From Tritrichomonas foetus (taxonomy: Eukaryota > Parabasalia > Tritrichomonadida > Tritrichomonadidae): a stretch of 64,000 nt of DNA. Shown piece by piece: positions 1 to 9,246 of this stretch. Below the pieces are notes generated by a model. The model was not told the DNA's origin, searched no databases, and saw nothing but the letters and a program-made list of their open reading frames with translations. Made by a program: the position numbers and the translations under genes. The number at the start of each line of letters is the position of its first letter. The stretch's first letter is position 1. The stretch covers positions 128,328 to 192,327 of the forward strand of contig MLAK01000616.1 in assembly GCA_001839685.1 (NCBI GenBank). The letters are read 5' to 3'.

Positions 1-1
1 A

Positions 2-355
2 ACAATTGAAACTATTTATACAATGCCACTAACTTTAACTGTGGCGCTTGATGAAGAAAAGAAAGCTAGTGGAGAAGTCTATTTCGATGATGGAACAACA
101 TACAACTATACTCGTGGCGAGTATCTTCATCGAAAATTCATTTTCGAAAATGGTGTGTTGAAATGTATCAAAGAAAACAAGGAAGCAATCACACCAGTAG
201 ATGTAAAAGAAATATTCATCAGCCGAATTGTTATTTTTGGTGCTGAAAAAGGAGTCGAATTCGAAAAAGGAAAAACAACATTCGAAAATGGAATTCTTAC
301 TATTGATGCACTTGCATTGAAGCTTGATGATGAATGGAGCCTTAAATTACAATGA
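2..355 (+). CDS. Glucosidase II alpha subunit (GH31), C-terminal fragment
   Basis: This is the 3' end of a gene that begins before the window; the frame is open back to base 2, so the ATG at 23 is internal. About 118 residues are visible. They match the C-terminal beta-sandwich of GH31 glucosidases of the GANAB (ER glucosidase II alpha) type: the TLTVALD strand, the GEVYFDDG loop, a YNYTRGEYLHRKF stretch, and the terminal DDEWSLKLQ that parallels the DWS end of animal glucosidase II alpha. Family knowledge: glucosidase II trims glucose from N-glycans in the ER and works with the UGGT folding cycle. The catalytic barrel is outside the window, so the substrate cannot be checked. Stop is TGA at 353. 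Confidence 0.8.
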   Translation, partial: TIETIYTMPLTLTVALDEEKKASGEVYFDDGTTYNYTRGEYLHRKFIFENGVLKCIKENKEAITPVDVKEIFISRIVIFGAEKGVEFEKGKTTFENGILTIDALALKLDDEWSLKLQ

Positions 356-1696
356 AAAACATAAATAAAGTATAAATAAATATTTTTAAGTGTCTTGATA
401 TAAATATTATGTTACTATTAAAGCCAAATAATTTAATTTTTTTTATATATCAAAAATAGTATATATAAAAAAAATGATTACTTTTTTGAAATACAATTTC
501 AATGATAACTCTGCATAGAAAAGGTTTAAATATGGGGTTAATTATTCAGCAAACTCACTGGTCTTGAGAGAATTTAATGAGATAGGGTAGATGATAAAAT
601 AAATTGTTGGGAAATGCACTCAAAATTGAATGTACACCATTTTATTGGCGAAATTGGTGAAATACCAAAAAAATAAAGCCACAATCACAATATTATGCTC
701 TTGACACAGAAATACAGAAAGAGATCCTTATTCTGAGACATGACGGCTTTTCATACAATATTTTGCTTTCTGCACTGATATTTGAGTTTATCAACAATGA
801 CTGAAGAACACATGAATGATCAACTCATAAATGGTTGTAGGTGTGATGACTCTTTTGAATCTATTATAGCTTTTATGTCACCTTTTAATTTATCTATGAA
901 AATTTCCCAAAAAATGATTATAAATTTAGAAAAGAAAACTAGAGACTACCAAAGTGGTATTACTTGTTCAGATGAAAATGAATATGCTACAATATTACTA
1001 AAAGATAGTGATGATGATAAAATCATTCTAAATATGCGGATATTCTGAGAAACTTCCACTTAATGAAGCTTGTCATAATACCAGTATCTCCTATATATTC
1101 AAAAGCAATTTATATCATGTACATCAAAATCACATGAAAAGTGACTTTAAATAGAAGTGATTCAATAATTTCTCGATACTATTCAAAATAATGTGTTGAG
1201 AATTTGAATATTTTCTGAAAAATTTAGAAATTCACGTAAAAATCAAAAATTATCCCTATCTAACTTTTGGGAAGACTAAATTTTTTATAAAAATATATTT
1301 TTAATATTTCACCTCCATCTTTTATATTATTCAAAAATTATGAAATTTAATAGGTAGCTTTCCAGCTGAAGTACCTTTATTTATTGATCAGTAAGTAAAA
1401 AAAAGGATGATTGTATTTTAAAAAGGCCAATTTTGATCCACTTTTAATACAATCACTTCGTTTGAAAAAGCGAGATACTTATCGGTTTTATAATTCCGGT
1501 GATTGAAAATCGTAATTCTCCATGAATTCATTCTTGTTTTTATTCAATTTTTTATAAATAATTTCGAAATTTCAAATTTTGATTGAAAAAGTAAAATCAT
1601 ATTAAAAAGTTGAACTATCTAGAGATAAGGATTCATTCAAAAACCTCTTCTAGCATTTTTTATTCAAATCTAAATTTGTTTTTAATTGTTTTTTAG
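356..1696. other. Intergenic stretch with possible decayed coding remnant
   Basis: This is 1.3 kb of AT-rich DNA between the glucosidase end and the rhomboid-like gene. Bases about 540 to 1130 have coding-like texture split over different frames (separate entry). The rest is A/T-run DNA with no gene, tRNA or tandem repeat that I can see. A TTGGCGAAAT motif lies at about 651-660. Confidence 0.5.
673..1120 (+). pseudogene. Possible degenerate gene fragment, unknown family
   Basis: Three neighbouring forward-strand segments read as plausible protein but lie in different frames. One is about 673-804, with a helix-rich stretch containing EIQKEILILRHDGFSY. The second is 797-1048, starting at an ATG and running 83 codons. 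The third is about 1049-1120. The first stretch resembles, only loosely, the helix-turn-helix start of Tc1/mariner-type transposases. No complete gene can be drawn and no initiator precedes it. It may be a decayed gene or mobile element, or chance; the family is not recognised. Confidence 0.2.
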
Positions 1697-2881
1697 ATGA
1701 GTAATTCGAACTTTTACGGCAATCGACAACGCGGAAATGGTATGAATTACCACGATATGATGGGAAGTGTTGGAAATTTACCTGCAGACGATCAAGAAAA
1801 ATATAATACACGTCAATATGGGCTACAACAGTCACGAGGATTCATTACGCCCATGAACGGAGGAAATTCAGATGTCAATTGGTGGAATCAATACGGCACA
1901 GATGACGGCCCAGCCCAAAGTAGGCCAAAGTCAACCAAATCGCAGGTGTCCCGAGGAAGCAAAGGGAAGCCGACAAAATCCGGAAAAGGAAACAAAACGC
2001 AGCCAACTAAGCCCACAAAGCCGACTCGTGTGGAAGAATCAGAAAGCTCAGATTCAGTCAAGATCGAAGTACCTCTTGTCAACCTCGACGCACCCTCTCC
2101 ATACCTTTGGACGATAGGAATCTTCATTGTCATCACCATAATTCTTGTTGGCGAACTTTACCAAATGGGCTTCAGTAATATTGAATTTAAGAATAATCCA
2201 ATGGGCGGTCCAAATTCGGAAATCTTACTAATGATGGGTGCTAAATACAGTCCAATGATTCTCGATGGAGACTGGTGGAGAATTTTTTCTGCTGTTTTTC
2301 TTCAAAGCGGAATCATTGTGTGGGCCGTTTCGGCTGTTTTGCTTTTCTTCACAAAATCCATTGAAAGGGATACTGGATTCTATCGTATGATGCTTACATT
2401 CATGGTTTGTGGAGTTTATGGTTATATTTTATCTTGCATTTTTATTCCATCAGCAATCACATGCGGATCAACAGGAGCACTCATTGGACTTGTTGGTGTC
2501 ATGCTTTGCGACTTGATCGCATCATGGAAAATTGTTACAAGACCAATTTTCAGACTAGTCGGTGTTATTATAATCATTGTGATTTTAATCGTCGGTGGCC
2601 TCACACCATACGTTGATAATTTTGCTCATATTGGTGGTTTGATTATGGGACTTTTGACAGCATTGATGTTGGTTCCAAACTTGAATTTCGGCCGATGCCA
2701 AGCCTATTGCCATGGTATCATTTCTTTCTTCGCATTTCCAATCATGTCTACTCTATTCATGGTTTGTTTGGTGATTGTGTTCAGATCTGTTGATACAAAT
2801 TTGAGCTGGTGCAAAGGATGCGAGAAAATCAACTGTGTAAACTTTGTGTCAAATTGGTGCGATTATCCACAAGATACATAA
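1697..2881 (+). CDS. Rhomboid-like membrane protein, Thr in place of catalytic Ser
   Basis: 394 residues. Residues 1-135 are a hydrophilic, Asn/Gly/Gln-rich then Lys/Ser/Thr-rich cytosolic tail (SKGKPTKSGKGNK). They are followed by about seven membrane segments: the first near 137-155, the rest from about 195 to 375. Rhomboid marks are the GDWWRIFSAVFLQ loop near 188-201 (WR motif), the catalytic-serine loop CGSTGALIG and the His helix VDNFAHIGGLIMG with H311. In active rhomboids the serine loop is GxSG; here it is G257-S258-T259-G260, so Thr occupies the nucleophile position. The last 25 residues carry a Cys-rich loop (CKGCEKINC). Family knowledge: rhomboids cleave membrane anchors, and inactive ones act in ER quality control or trafficking. 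I infer an inactive or atypical member. The next gene is convergent. Confidence 0.85.
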   Translation: MSNSNFYGNRQRGNGMNYHDMMGSVGNLPADDQEKYNTRQYGLQQSRGFITPMNGGNSDVNWWNQYGTDDGPAQSRPKSTKSQVSRGSKGKPTKSGKGNKTQPTKPTKPTRVEESESSDSVKIEVPLVNLDAPSPYLWTIGIFIVITIILVGELYQMGFSNIEFKNNPMGGPNSEILLMMGAKYSPMILDGDWWRIFSAVFLQSGIIVWAVSAVLLFFTKSIERDTGFYRMMLTFMVCGVYGYILSCIFIPSAITCGSTGALIGLVGVMLCDLIASWKIVTRPIFRLVGVIIIIVILIVGGLTPYVDNFAHIGGLIMGLLTALMLVPNLNFGRCQAYCHGIISFFAFPIMSTLFMVCLVIVFRSVDTNLSWCKGCEKINCVNFVSNWCDYPQDT

Positions 2882-3564
2882 AGAGGCGATATGGAAATTT
2901 CGAGTTTGATGAACTCTTTTTCATTTCTTTTATTATCAATTTTTTATAACTAAATGGAAAACTCAAAAATATTTTGATTTTATTTTCATATCAACATTCT
3001 CATTTCTAGATACTTTAAATCATTTGTGATACAATCCTGAGATTTTAACTTTCATCATTCGTTCACTTGCTACTATCGCTGACTCGCATGTTCAATAGTA
3101 TCAATGAAAACAAATTTGAGATATGATATTGAATGACAGCCATAAATTATAGACTCACAATAAAATGATTACTATCGTCTAGGAGACAAAAATGAAATAT
3201 TATATTACAGAAAAAAAGACAAAGTAGAATATATTTAACTTATGTTGATTATATTTCATCGATCTTGAGTTTCAAATAACTGTGTGATGTGGTTAGTTTA
3301 GATCAATTTCTTCATCTTTTTTATAATTATTTCGTGTTTTTCAGAGTATCACAGTTCAACTTTACCTATGTGATGCAAAACTGCAATACAATTTTTGACG
3401 ATGAAGAAACCAAATTCTATGTATCATTACATATCATTTAAAGATCAAAATAATGACTATAAAAGCAACAAGCATACATAATGATTAAAAAAATGTATTT
3501 TTTCAAAATACTTCACTGTTTTTCAGCTGCTTTGAATTGCATATTCGAATATAAAACGCAATTT
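2882..3564. other. Convergent intergenic region
   Basis: 683 bases between two convergent 3' ends. It is AT-rich with no clear gene. A short forward reading frame ending near 3441 (starting ATG at 3372, about 23 codons) looks somewhat protein-like but lacks any supporting signal. Confidence 0.4.
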
Positions 3565-4095
3565 TCATCCATATCGATAAGATGATTCGTCGCATGATAA
3601 ACTTGATTCGAAATCCAAAACTTTTTCGATATTGTATAAATAATATATATAAAACAGATTACAAAAAATGCATGGCAAGCTTAAAGCAATTAAAATTGAT
3701 GCAGCATGAATTGTTTTTTGTTTTATGTATCGGGTAATGATTGCTAAATATTGTTCTCCAGAAATGTTATTTAAATCAAGTTTTTCAACTAATTTTATTA
3801 CGTCGTCTGAATTGTAGTAATCGGATTTATACCGTTCAAACATCATGATGTAGCCATCCATATACTTTTTCTGACAGTAAAAAGAAGCAAACATAATAGT
3901 TGTGAATGAAAATGCAAGAATGATTATGAAATCTACTAAAAATAAGTGATTTCGTTTAATTCTCCTGTTTTTGAAATCTAAAATGATCATTAAACCATTC
4001 AGAATTAGAATATAGAAAATACATAGTGTAAAGGTAATACATGGGGAAATTGATATTGCTTTTCTAAAGAAGGGATCTGACGTGTGATATAACAT
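3565..4095 (-). pseudogene. Small four-helix membrane protein, probably frameshifted at its 5' end
   Basis: The first ATG in the long frame (4095) gives 176 residues with membrane segments near 20-45 and 50-75, a hydrophilic loop of about 65 residues, and a last segment near 130-160. That start cuts through a hydrophobic helix: the open frame continues upstream to a stop at 4174-4176 and encodes another 26 largely hydrophobic residues. An ATG at 4183 opens the neighbouring frame, and removing one A from the A5 run at 4167-4171 (minus strand) would join it to this frame. The resulting layout, with short first and second loops and a long third loop, is tetraspanin-like, but no CCG motif is seen, so the family is not assigned. 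It could be a pseudogene or a base-call error. Confidence 0.5.
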
Positions 4096-4374
4096 GATGC
4101 ATGAGAAAACAAACAAAATTCCCGAAAGAATATAAAATATTATATAGGCATTGTTGTAAAGTGTTATTTTTGATCAAATCCATATTTTCTCTTATTTCCA
4201 ATACATTCACAAAATCTGGCTGAAGATATATGACCATAAAATTTACAACATTGTGTCACATCTCCATAACTATCACTTTCTGTTTACAAATCTATATTCA
4301 TCACAATATATAATATTCAAAATAAAAAAATCGCAATTTACAAACATTTAATACACATCTGAGTCTGGGCAATC

Positions 4375-6444
4375 TTAGATTTTTCCTTTCCTTCGCGGCC
4401 TGAAAGGTGAATAAACTTTGTTTGTCCTTCTTCTCTTCTTTCCTTGTATTTTGAACATCGCAAGTTGCCAAGGAGGAATTAGTCCATTTTCCTCATTATC
4501 TTTCTGAACATTTCCTCTTATAGTTTTTTTGGGTACCATTTTATTTTTATTCTTTTTATTTTCTTCTTTTTCTTTTTCTTCTTCTTCACTTCCTTCATCT
4601 TCCTCTTCCTCCTCTTCAGCATAGTAACTATTATCTTCTTCTTCAAAATCACCTTCTTTCAATTCTTCTTCTTCTTTCGATTCTTCCTCTTCTTTCGATT
4701 TTTCCTCTTCTTTCGATTTTTCCTCTTCTTTCGATTTTTCCTCTTCTTTCGTTTCTTTACCATCATCATCTAATTTGCATGTTTTGATGTCTTTGAGCCG
4801 ATTTGTTGTTGGAAAAGTGAACGAGAAGAGACTACTTTGTCTTTGCGATATATGTGGAGGTTCCCGTGTCGATGTTTCAGGCAATGCAACATCTCTCATA
4901 CAATATTCTTGATCGTAAGTAAGTGGCATCTTTGGATCCAACTCCATTTCTTTAATTTCATGTTGTGTGTGCTTGACTTTTGGTGGAATACCAACTTTAA
5001 ATTCGGCAAATTTCGGTGTGATGAAAGAAGGCAAATCTTGATCTTTTCCATCGATTAATTTAAGTTTCTTTTCGGCATTTTTTACCAAGATTTCAAGTGA
5101 ATCGAGTTTTTCAAATAAGTCCACATCGTTTATTGATAATTCGATTTTTTTCTCTTCTTCTATTTTCCATTGCATTATTCTTTGTACACAATAATCAATT
5201 CGTTTTTCAGCAGCTTCAATTCTATCCATCAAAGGCGAATTTATTCCATTCTTTGTAAACATTTGATCATCAAATTCATTCAATTTTTCAAAAACTTGAA
5301 CTTGAGTAATAATATTGTTGTTTTGGAAAAGTTCCCAATCTTGTGATAATTGTTTAATATGATTCAATCCACTTTCATACAAACTATCTAACATATTTGG
5401 ATAATATGGAATCACATTCGCTCTCAAAAAATTCATATCAATCGAATCAAGAAGCATTTTCATGGATTCTTCGATTTTATTTAAACGAAAGTTAAATTCT
5501 TCTTCAAAACGATTCAATGTATGATCACTTTTCTGAAGATTATCAGATGATTTGTGTGATTGGTCAATCAACGAATCTACAAATTTCTTTTTAATTTTCA
5601 TTTCGTTTTTGGCCATTTCTAAATTACCAAATAATTGATGGATAGAATTATCGATTTTAGATGATTGCTGCATAATCATTAGTCGCATTTTTGTTTGATA
5701 GTTATTAAAAATTTCATCAACTTCTTCTTCCAAATTTCGATGATGATGTGAACTCAAATCATTAAACGAATTATTCACACTTCCATTTTGATTATTTTGA
5801 AGCAATTTTACAATGAAATTAAATTGAAAATTATGAATGAATTGTCCAATTTTATCAATCCGTTGTGAAATAGAAGAATATTCTAATTTATTTCCATTAT
5901 TTTCATTTGTATCTGCAATCACATTCATTTCCTTTAAGATATTCCTAAGTTTTTCATATTTCTTTTTCAGCTTTTTATTATTTCTTTCAATTTTTGCTTC
6001 ACTGTTTTCAATTTGCTTAGAAATGTGAGAAACTTCATTATTTATGTGTCTACACTTCGAATTGAATTTTTGGACAATTCCTTGATCAAATCTGATATCA
6101 CAAACATCAGCCATAACCTTCATATAAGATAAGCTGGAAACTGATTGCTCAAAATTCTTCTTTAATTCAGAGGCACCTGCGGAAAGAATTGAATCTTTTG
6201 GTTCGATTATCAATATTTCTGGTTTGAATTGATCAACGCATGAAATGACGTTTGATGTCGTTTCTCGCATTTTTTGAATATTGGAAGTTCGTGTTTTTGA
6301 GATTGTTGATAATAATTCACTTTTCAGTTTGTGAGCTTCTAAAGTTTTGTGGGGCGGAAGTGAAGAAATCAATTTCTTTCTTGGTTTTATAATCGTTGGA
6401 ACAATCACATTGAGAGCTGGAAGCTCTGACAATGCAAAAGCCAT
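4375..6444 (-). CDS. Coiled-coil protein with acidic tail, function unknown
   Basis: 689 residues from an ATG at 6444. The N-terminal 60 residues are not coiled. Residues about 70-470 are mostly helical with heptad-like coiled-coil stretches (around 130-175 and 230-330). Near 480-560 there is a non-coiled linker. The C-terminal part, about 570-655, is extremely acidic with SKEEEK-type repeats and long Glu runs, and the last 35 residues are strongly basic (GKKRRR, RPRRKGK), suggesting a nuclear or nucleic-acid/tubulin-contacting tail. No enzyme motif is visible and I do not recognise a family. Structural or cytoskeletal roles are inference only. The upstream 700 bases are gene-free. Confidence 0.75.
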   Translation of the reverse strand: MAFALSELPALNVIVPTIIKPRKKLISSLPPHKTLEAHKLKSELLSTISKTRTSNIQKMRETTSNVISCVDQFKPEILIIEPKDSILSAGASELKKNFEQSVSSLSYMKVMADVCDIRFDQGIVQKFNSKCRHINNEVSHISKQIENSEAKIERNNKKLKKKYEKLRNILKEMNVIADTNENNGNKLEYSSISQRIDKIGQFIHNFQFNFIVKLLQNNQNGSVNNSFNDLSSHHHRNLEEEVDEIFNNYQTKMRLMIMQQSSKIDNSIHQLFGNLEMAKNEMKIKKKFVDSLIDQSHKSSDNLQKSDHTLNRFEEEFNFRLNKIEESMKMLLDSIDMNFLRANVIPYYPNMLDSLYESGLNHIKQLSQDWELFQNNNIITQVQVFEKLNEFDDQMFTKNGINSPLMDRIEAAEKRIDYCVQRIMQWKIEEEKKIELSINDVDLFEKLDSLEILVKNAEKKLKLIDGKDQDLPSFITPKFAEFKVGIPPKVKHTQHEIKEMELDPKMPLTYDQEYCMRDVALPETSTREPPHISQRQSSLFSFTFPTTNRLKDIKTCKLDDDGKETKEEEKSKEEEKSKEEEKSKEEEESKEEEELKEGDFEEEDNSYYAEEEEEEDEGSEEEEKEKEENKKNKNKMVPKKTIRGNVQKDNEENGLIPPWQLAMFKIQGKKRRRTNKVYSPFRPRRKGKI
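4674..4752. repeat. 18-bp tandem repeat inside coding sequence
   Basis: About four copies of an 18-bp unit (TTCCTCTTCTTTCGATTT on the plus strand) encode the SKEEEK repeats of the coiled-coil protein's acidic tail. Copies are nearly identical, so length variation between strains would be expected. Confidence 0.85.
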
Positions 6445-7140
6445 TCAACAAGTTTTCCCCGAAAATAAGGTCAATTAGTATGTGAAAAAGCCGAAATAAT
6501 AACAGAAAATCGTTCAATGAAATTGTTTTACCTTAAATTAATTTGAGACAAATCGCTTTGTCATTTATAAAGAATTCAATTATTGAATACTCATAAACTG
6601 TTTCAATACATATTATTTTGAATGAATATTATGGTTGACTTTAGAATTATTAAAGCATAACTGAAAAAGTGACCTTCATAATCGATTGAAAAAATTAATG
6701 AATAAAAAATTGTATTTCCAACTCTATGCATCTTTAATCTATGATTAATCAGTTGAACTATTTACTATGCAGTTTCCTCAATAATTACTCACATATATAT
6801 TACTTTTTGACGGAATATCGATGGATAGACATTTCGCCTTCTATTGAAATTTTCAATAAAAACACTATTGAAATTTTCGGTATTCAATCCTATCCTGACA
6901 ATCACCACAAAAGAGAATATTTACCACATTGCTTCTCATGCACTTGTGTCAATATTAGCTAATCCTTAATCACTAACAACTTATTCACATTTATGAAATA
7001 TATATCAATTCATAAACATTTTTTTTTTTTAAATTTCTCATGTTTAAATTCCTTTATAAAATAATAAAAATTGAAAATAATACAACTACCATGAAAATAA
7101 AGGATTGTTAAAAATATTTTCTTTGAATCTAAAATCACAT
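6445..7140. other. Gene-free stretch between two minus-strand genes
   Basis: 696 AT-rich bases holding the promoter side of the coiled-coil gene and the 3' flank of katanin. A forward ATG frame at 6741-6962 (73 codons) has no initiator and no recognisable domain. The 13-mer CTATTGAAATTTTC occurs twice within about 30 bases near 6840-6875. Confidence 0.4.
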
Positions 7141-8613
7141 TTATTCTGCACCTTTTGCTCTCTTCCAAGCTTCATATCTTTGAATAGCTTCTTTATCAAC
7201 AGAACTTTTCCTTGCTGCCACTGCTTGTGCAAAATCTTCATTTGTAATTATAACTTTTGCATCTTCTGGCGCCATATGAAGCCATTGGTCTGTTCCATAC
7301 ATTGAAGTCTGTTTTGTAAACACCATTTGTGCAGCATCCCTGCACAAATTCGCAATATCTGCACAACTGTATCCATTTAATTTTTTAGCCCAACCATCAA
7401 TATCAAAGTTAACATCAGCCAAATCACTCAAATTCATTTCCAAGAGACTTATTCGGCCTTCCAAGTCAGGCAAAGGTATATAAATCCGCTTTTGGAATCT
7501 TCTCAATAACGCTTCATCTAAATCCCAAGGAAAGTTTGTTGCAGCGAGCACGAAAACATTACTTTCTTCAGAAATTGCATCTAGCCCTGATAATTTTGTG
7601 AGAAGTTGAGCTTTCATTTTCCGGCTTGCTTCATGCTCGTTTTGGCTACCTCTTTGTGAAGCTAAGCTATCAATCTCATCGAAGAAAATTGTTGATGGTG
7701 CCATTTGCTCAGCCAAATCAAATAAATAACCAACTAGTTTTTCGGATTCACCATGGAACTTCGAAGTTAGTTGAGCTGATGTAATATTGAAAAACACTCT
7801 TTTACATTCTGTTGCAACTGCCTTTGCAAGGAAGGTCTTACCAGTCCCTGGAGGTCCATAAAACAGGACAGTTTTCCAAGGCGCAAGTAAGCCTTTTGCA
7901 ATATCAGGCCTCATTGGTAAAATCACTAAATTTTGTCTTAGAAGCCGTTTGACATCAGGAAGACCTGCAATCGAATCCCATAAAACATTTGGTTCTTTTT
8001 CAAGAATTCCCATATCTATAATTTGCTGCTTTAAGTAAGCGTTTGGATCTCCTTTTGGCACAAGTAAAGGTTTATTATTTTCAGCTCGCTCTTTTTCTCT
8101 TTCTCGACTGGCTGCACCTCTTTGGTCAACTTTTGGAGCTGATCTTTGTGGATTGTTAATGGGGCCTGGTCCTGGTTGGAATTTCCCATTATCGTCATGT
8201 GACACTGACGCATGTTTAATGCTTGGCAGTTTTCTATAATTGCGCCGTGGCGCGTTATCAAAACTGAAATCAATGATTTTAGGTACAATATTGAAATCAG
8301 GTTTAGAGGAAGCAATATCATCACCTTTGAATGATTGAAGTCTTGGATTGTTGCATGAATTTAATGCTTCTAATGTGTCATCGATTGCTTCTCGAAGACG
8401 CCTAATTGCAAGTTCTTCGCCAACTATTTCTTTGGTAAAAGCATTCCAAATTCGATGTTCATTACTATTTCGACATCGATTTAATTCTTGTTTAATTAAT
8501 TCTTTCGCATTCGCATAAGATTGAAAGCAAGCTGCATAATTTCCAATTTTACCATATTCACGAGCTTCTCTGACGTTTCTGAGTATCGGGTTAATCGATT
8601 CATCCATTTGCAT
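7141..8613 (-). CDS. Katanin p60-type microtubule-severing AAA ATPase
   Basis: 490 residues from ATG at 8613. Residues 1-85 form a three-helix MIT-like domain as in katanin p60 (REAREYGKIGNY). Residues 90-200 are a low-complexity linker. Residues 205-490 are a meiotic-clade AAA module: WDSIAGL, Walker A GPPGTGKT at 253-260, the pore loop around SKFHGESEKLV, Walker B IFFDEID with D312-E313, sensor-1 N360, Arg-finger R371/R372 and a VPS4/katanin C-terminal helix. Known role: hexamers pull tubulin tails and sever microtubules, with glutamylated tails as preferred substrate. The TTLL gene at 52566-54020 encodes a candidate tail-modifying enzyme. Fidgetin or spastin are less likely given the N-terminus. 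Confidence 0.9.
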   Translation of the reverse strand: MQMDESINPILRNVREAREYGKIGNYAACFQSYANAKELIKQELNRCRNSNEHRIWNAFTKEIVGEELAIRRLREAIDDTLEALNSCNNPRLQSFKGDDIASSKPDFNIVPKIIDFSFDNAPRRNYRKLPSIKHASVSHDDNGKFQPGPGPINNPQRSAPKVDQRGAASREREKERAENNKPLLVPKGDPNAYLKQQIIDMGILEKEPNVLWDSIAGLPDVKRLLRQNLVILPMRPDIAKGLLAPWKTVLFYGPPGTGKTFLAKAVATECKRVFFNITSAQLTSKFHGESEKLVGYLFDLAEQMAPSTIFFDEIDSLASQRGSQNEHEASRKMKAQLLTKLSGLDAISEESNVFVLAATNFPWDLDEALLRRFQKRIYIPLPDLEGRISLLEMNLSDLADVNFDIDGWAKKLNGYSCADIANLCRDAAQMVFTKQTSMYGTDQWLHMAPEDAKVIITNEDFAQAVAARKSSVDKEAIQRYEAWKRAKGAE

Positions 8614-8660
8614 GATACCCGGGTGAACGTTTAATCATCAATTAACCATTTTTTAACAAT

Positions 8661-8668
8661 AACCGTTT
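8661..8668 (+). promoter_or_regulatory. M3/Myb-like element upstream of katanin
   Basis: AACCGTTT fits the T. vaginalis M3 consensus (A/G/T)(A/G)C(G/C)G(T/C)T(T/A/G). It lies 48-55 bases before the katanin ATG, a spacing shared with two other genes here. Confidence 0.45.
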
Positions 8669-8883
8669 CAAATAAACCTCAGTGATGTTCATATTATATA
8701 TACGATTCTGTTTCAACTTTTTGTGACTATATTCGGTCATAAACATCGTACAAACGTGAGTAATTTATGGCAAGTTATGAAAACCAAGGCATGAAAACAA
8801 GTTGATTAAAATAAAATATAAAACTATATTAATAAATATATCTGAAATTAGCAAAAATGAAAAAAATTTATTAGTTAATAATT

Positions 8884-9246
8884 CTACTTTTTGGAATCTT
8901 GTATCGCTTTATCAAATGCATCATAGTATCCTTGGACATCTTCGAGAATTTCTTCTGCTTGGCTTCGTGATCCAGCTTGGATCATATGAGAAGCTGTTCT
9001 GAGGGCTGTGCCGAGTTGATGACCACCCAATTGAAGTGCCGATCCAGCGCATTTGTGTGACTTCAAGCGGAGATCCTCGTCGCTCATTCCTTTGAAACCG
9101 GAAATAATTTCTTTGATTGTTGGAACAGTGACGGCGTTCCAGTCTTCAAGAAGTTCATCTGGGAACTTTTCGTCCATAAGTTCTTCGTTTTGTTCGACGA
9201 TTTCAAGATCAAGAACTGGTTCGTCTCTAATTGATTCGCGACTCAT
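8884..9246 (-). CDS. Free-standing histidine phosphotransfer (HPt) protein
   Basis: 120 residues from the ATG at 9246; an upstream TTG in frame is not used. After an acidic N-terminus (about 25 residues) the protein is a helical bundle, with the kinked-helix motif LRLKSHKCAGSALQLGG around 59-75. H64 within SHKCAGSA matches the phospho-acceptor His of HPt domains (consensus HxLKGSS). Known role: HPt proteins relay phosphate between receiver domains of two-component phosphorelays (yeast Ypd1, Dictyostelium RdeA). No histidine kinase or receiver domain is in this window. The length matches stand-alone eukaryotic HPts. Partners and pathway are unknown here. Confidence 0.85.
   Translation of the reverse strand: MSRESIRDEPVLDLEIVEQNEELMDEKFPDELLEDWNAVTVPTIKEIISGFKGMSDEDLRLKSHKCAGSALQLGGHQLGTALRTASHMIQAGSRSQAEEILEDVQGYYDAFDKAIQDSKK

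Noticed and set aside
3372..3440. Short ATG frame of about 23 codons in a convergent spacer
   Set aside because: Looks slightly protein-like but is too short and has no supporting signal.
6741..6962. 73-codon plus-strand frame with true ATG
   Set aside because: No initiator, no recognisable domain, within ordinary AT-rich spacer; left as unsupported.
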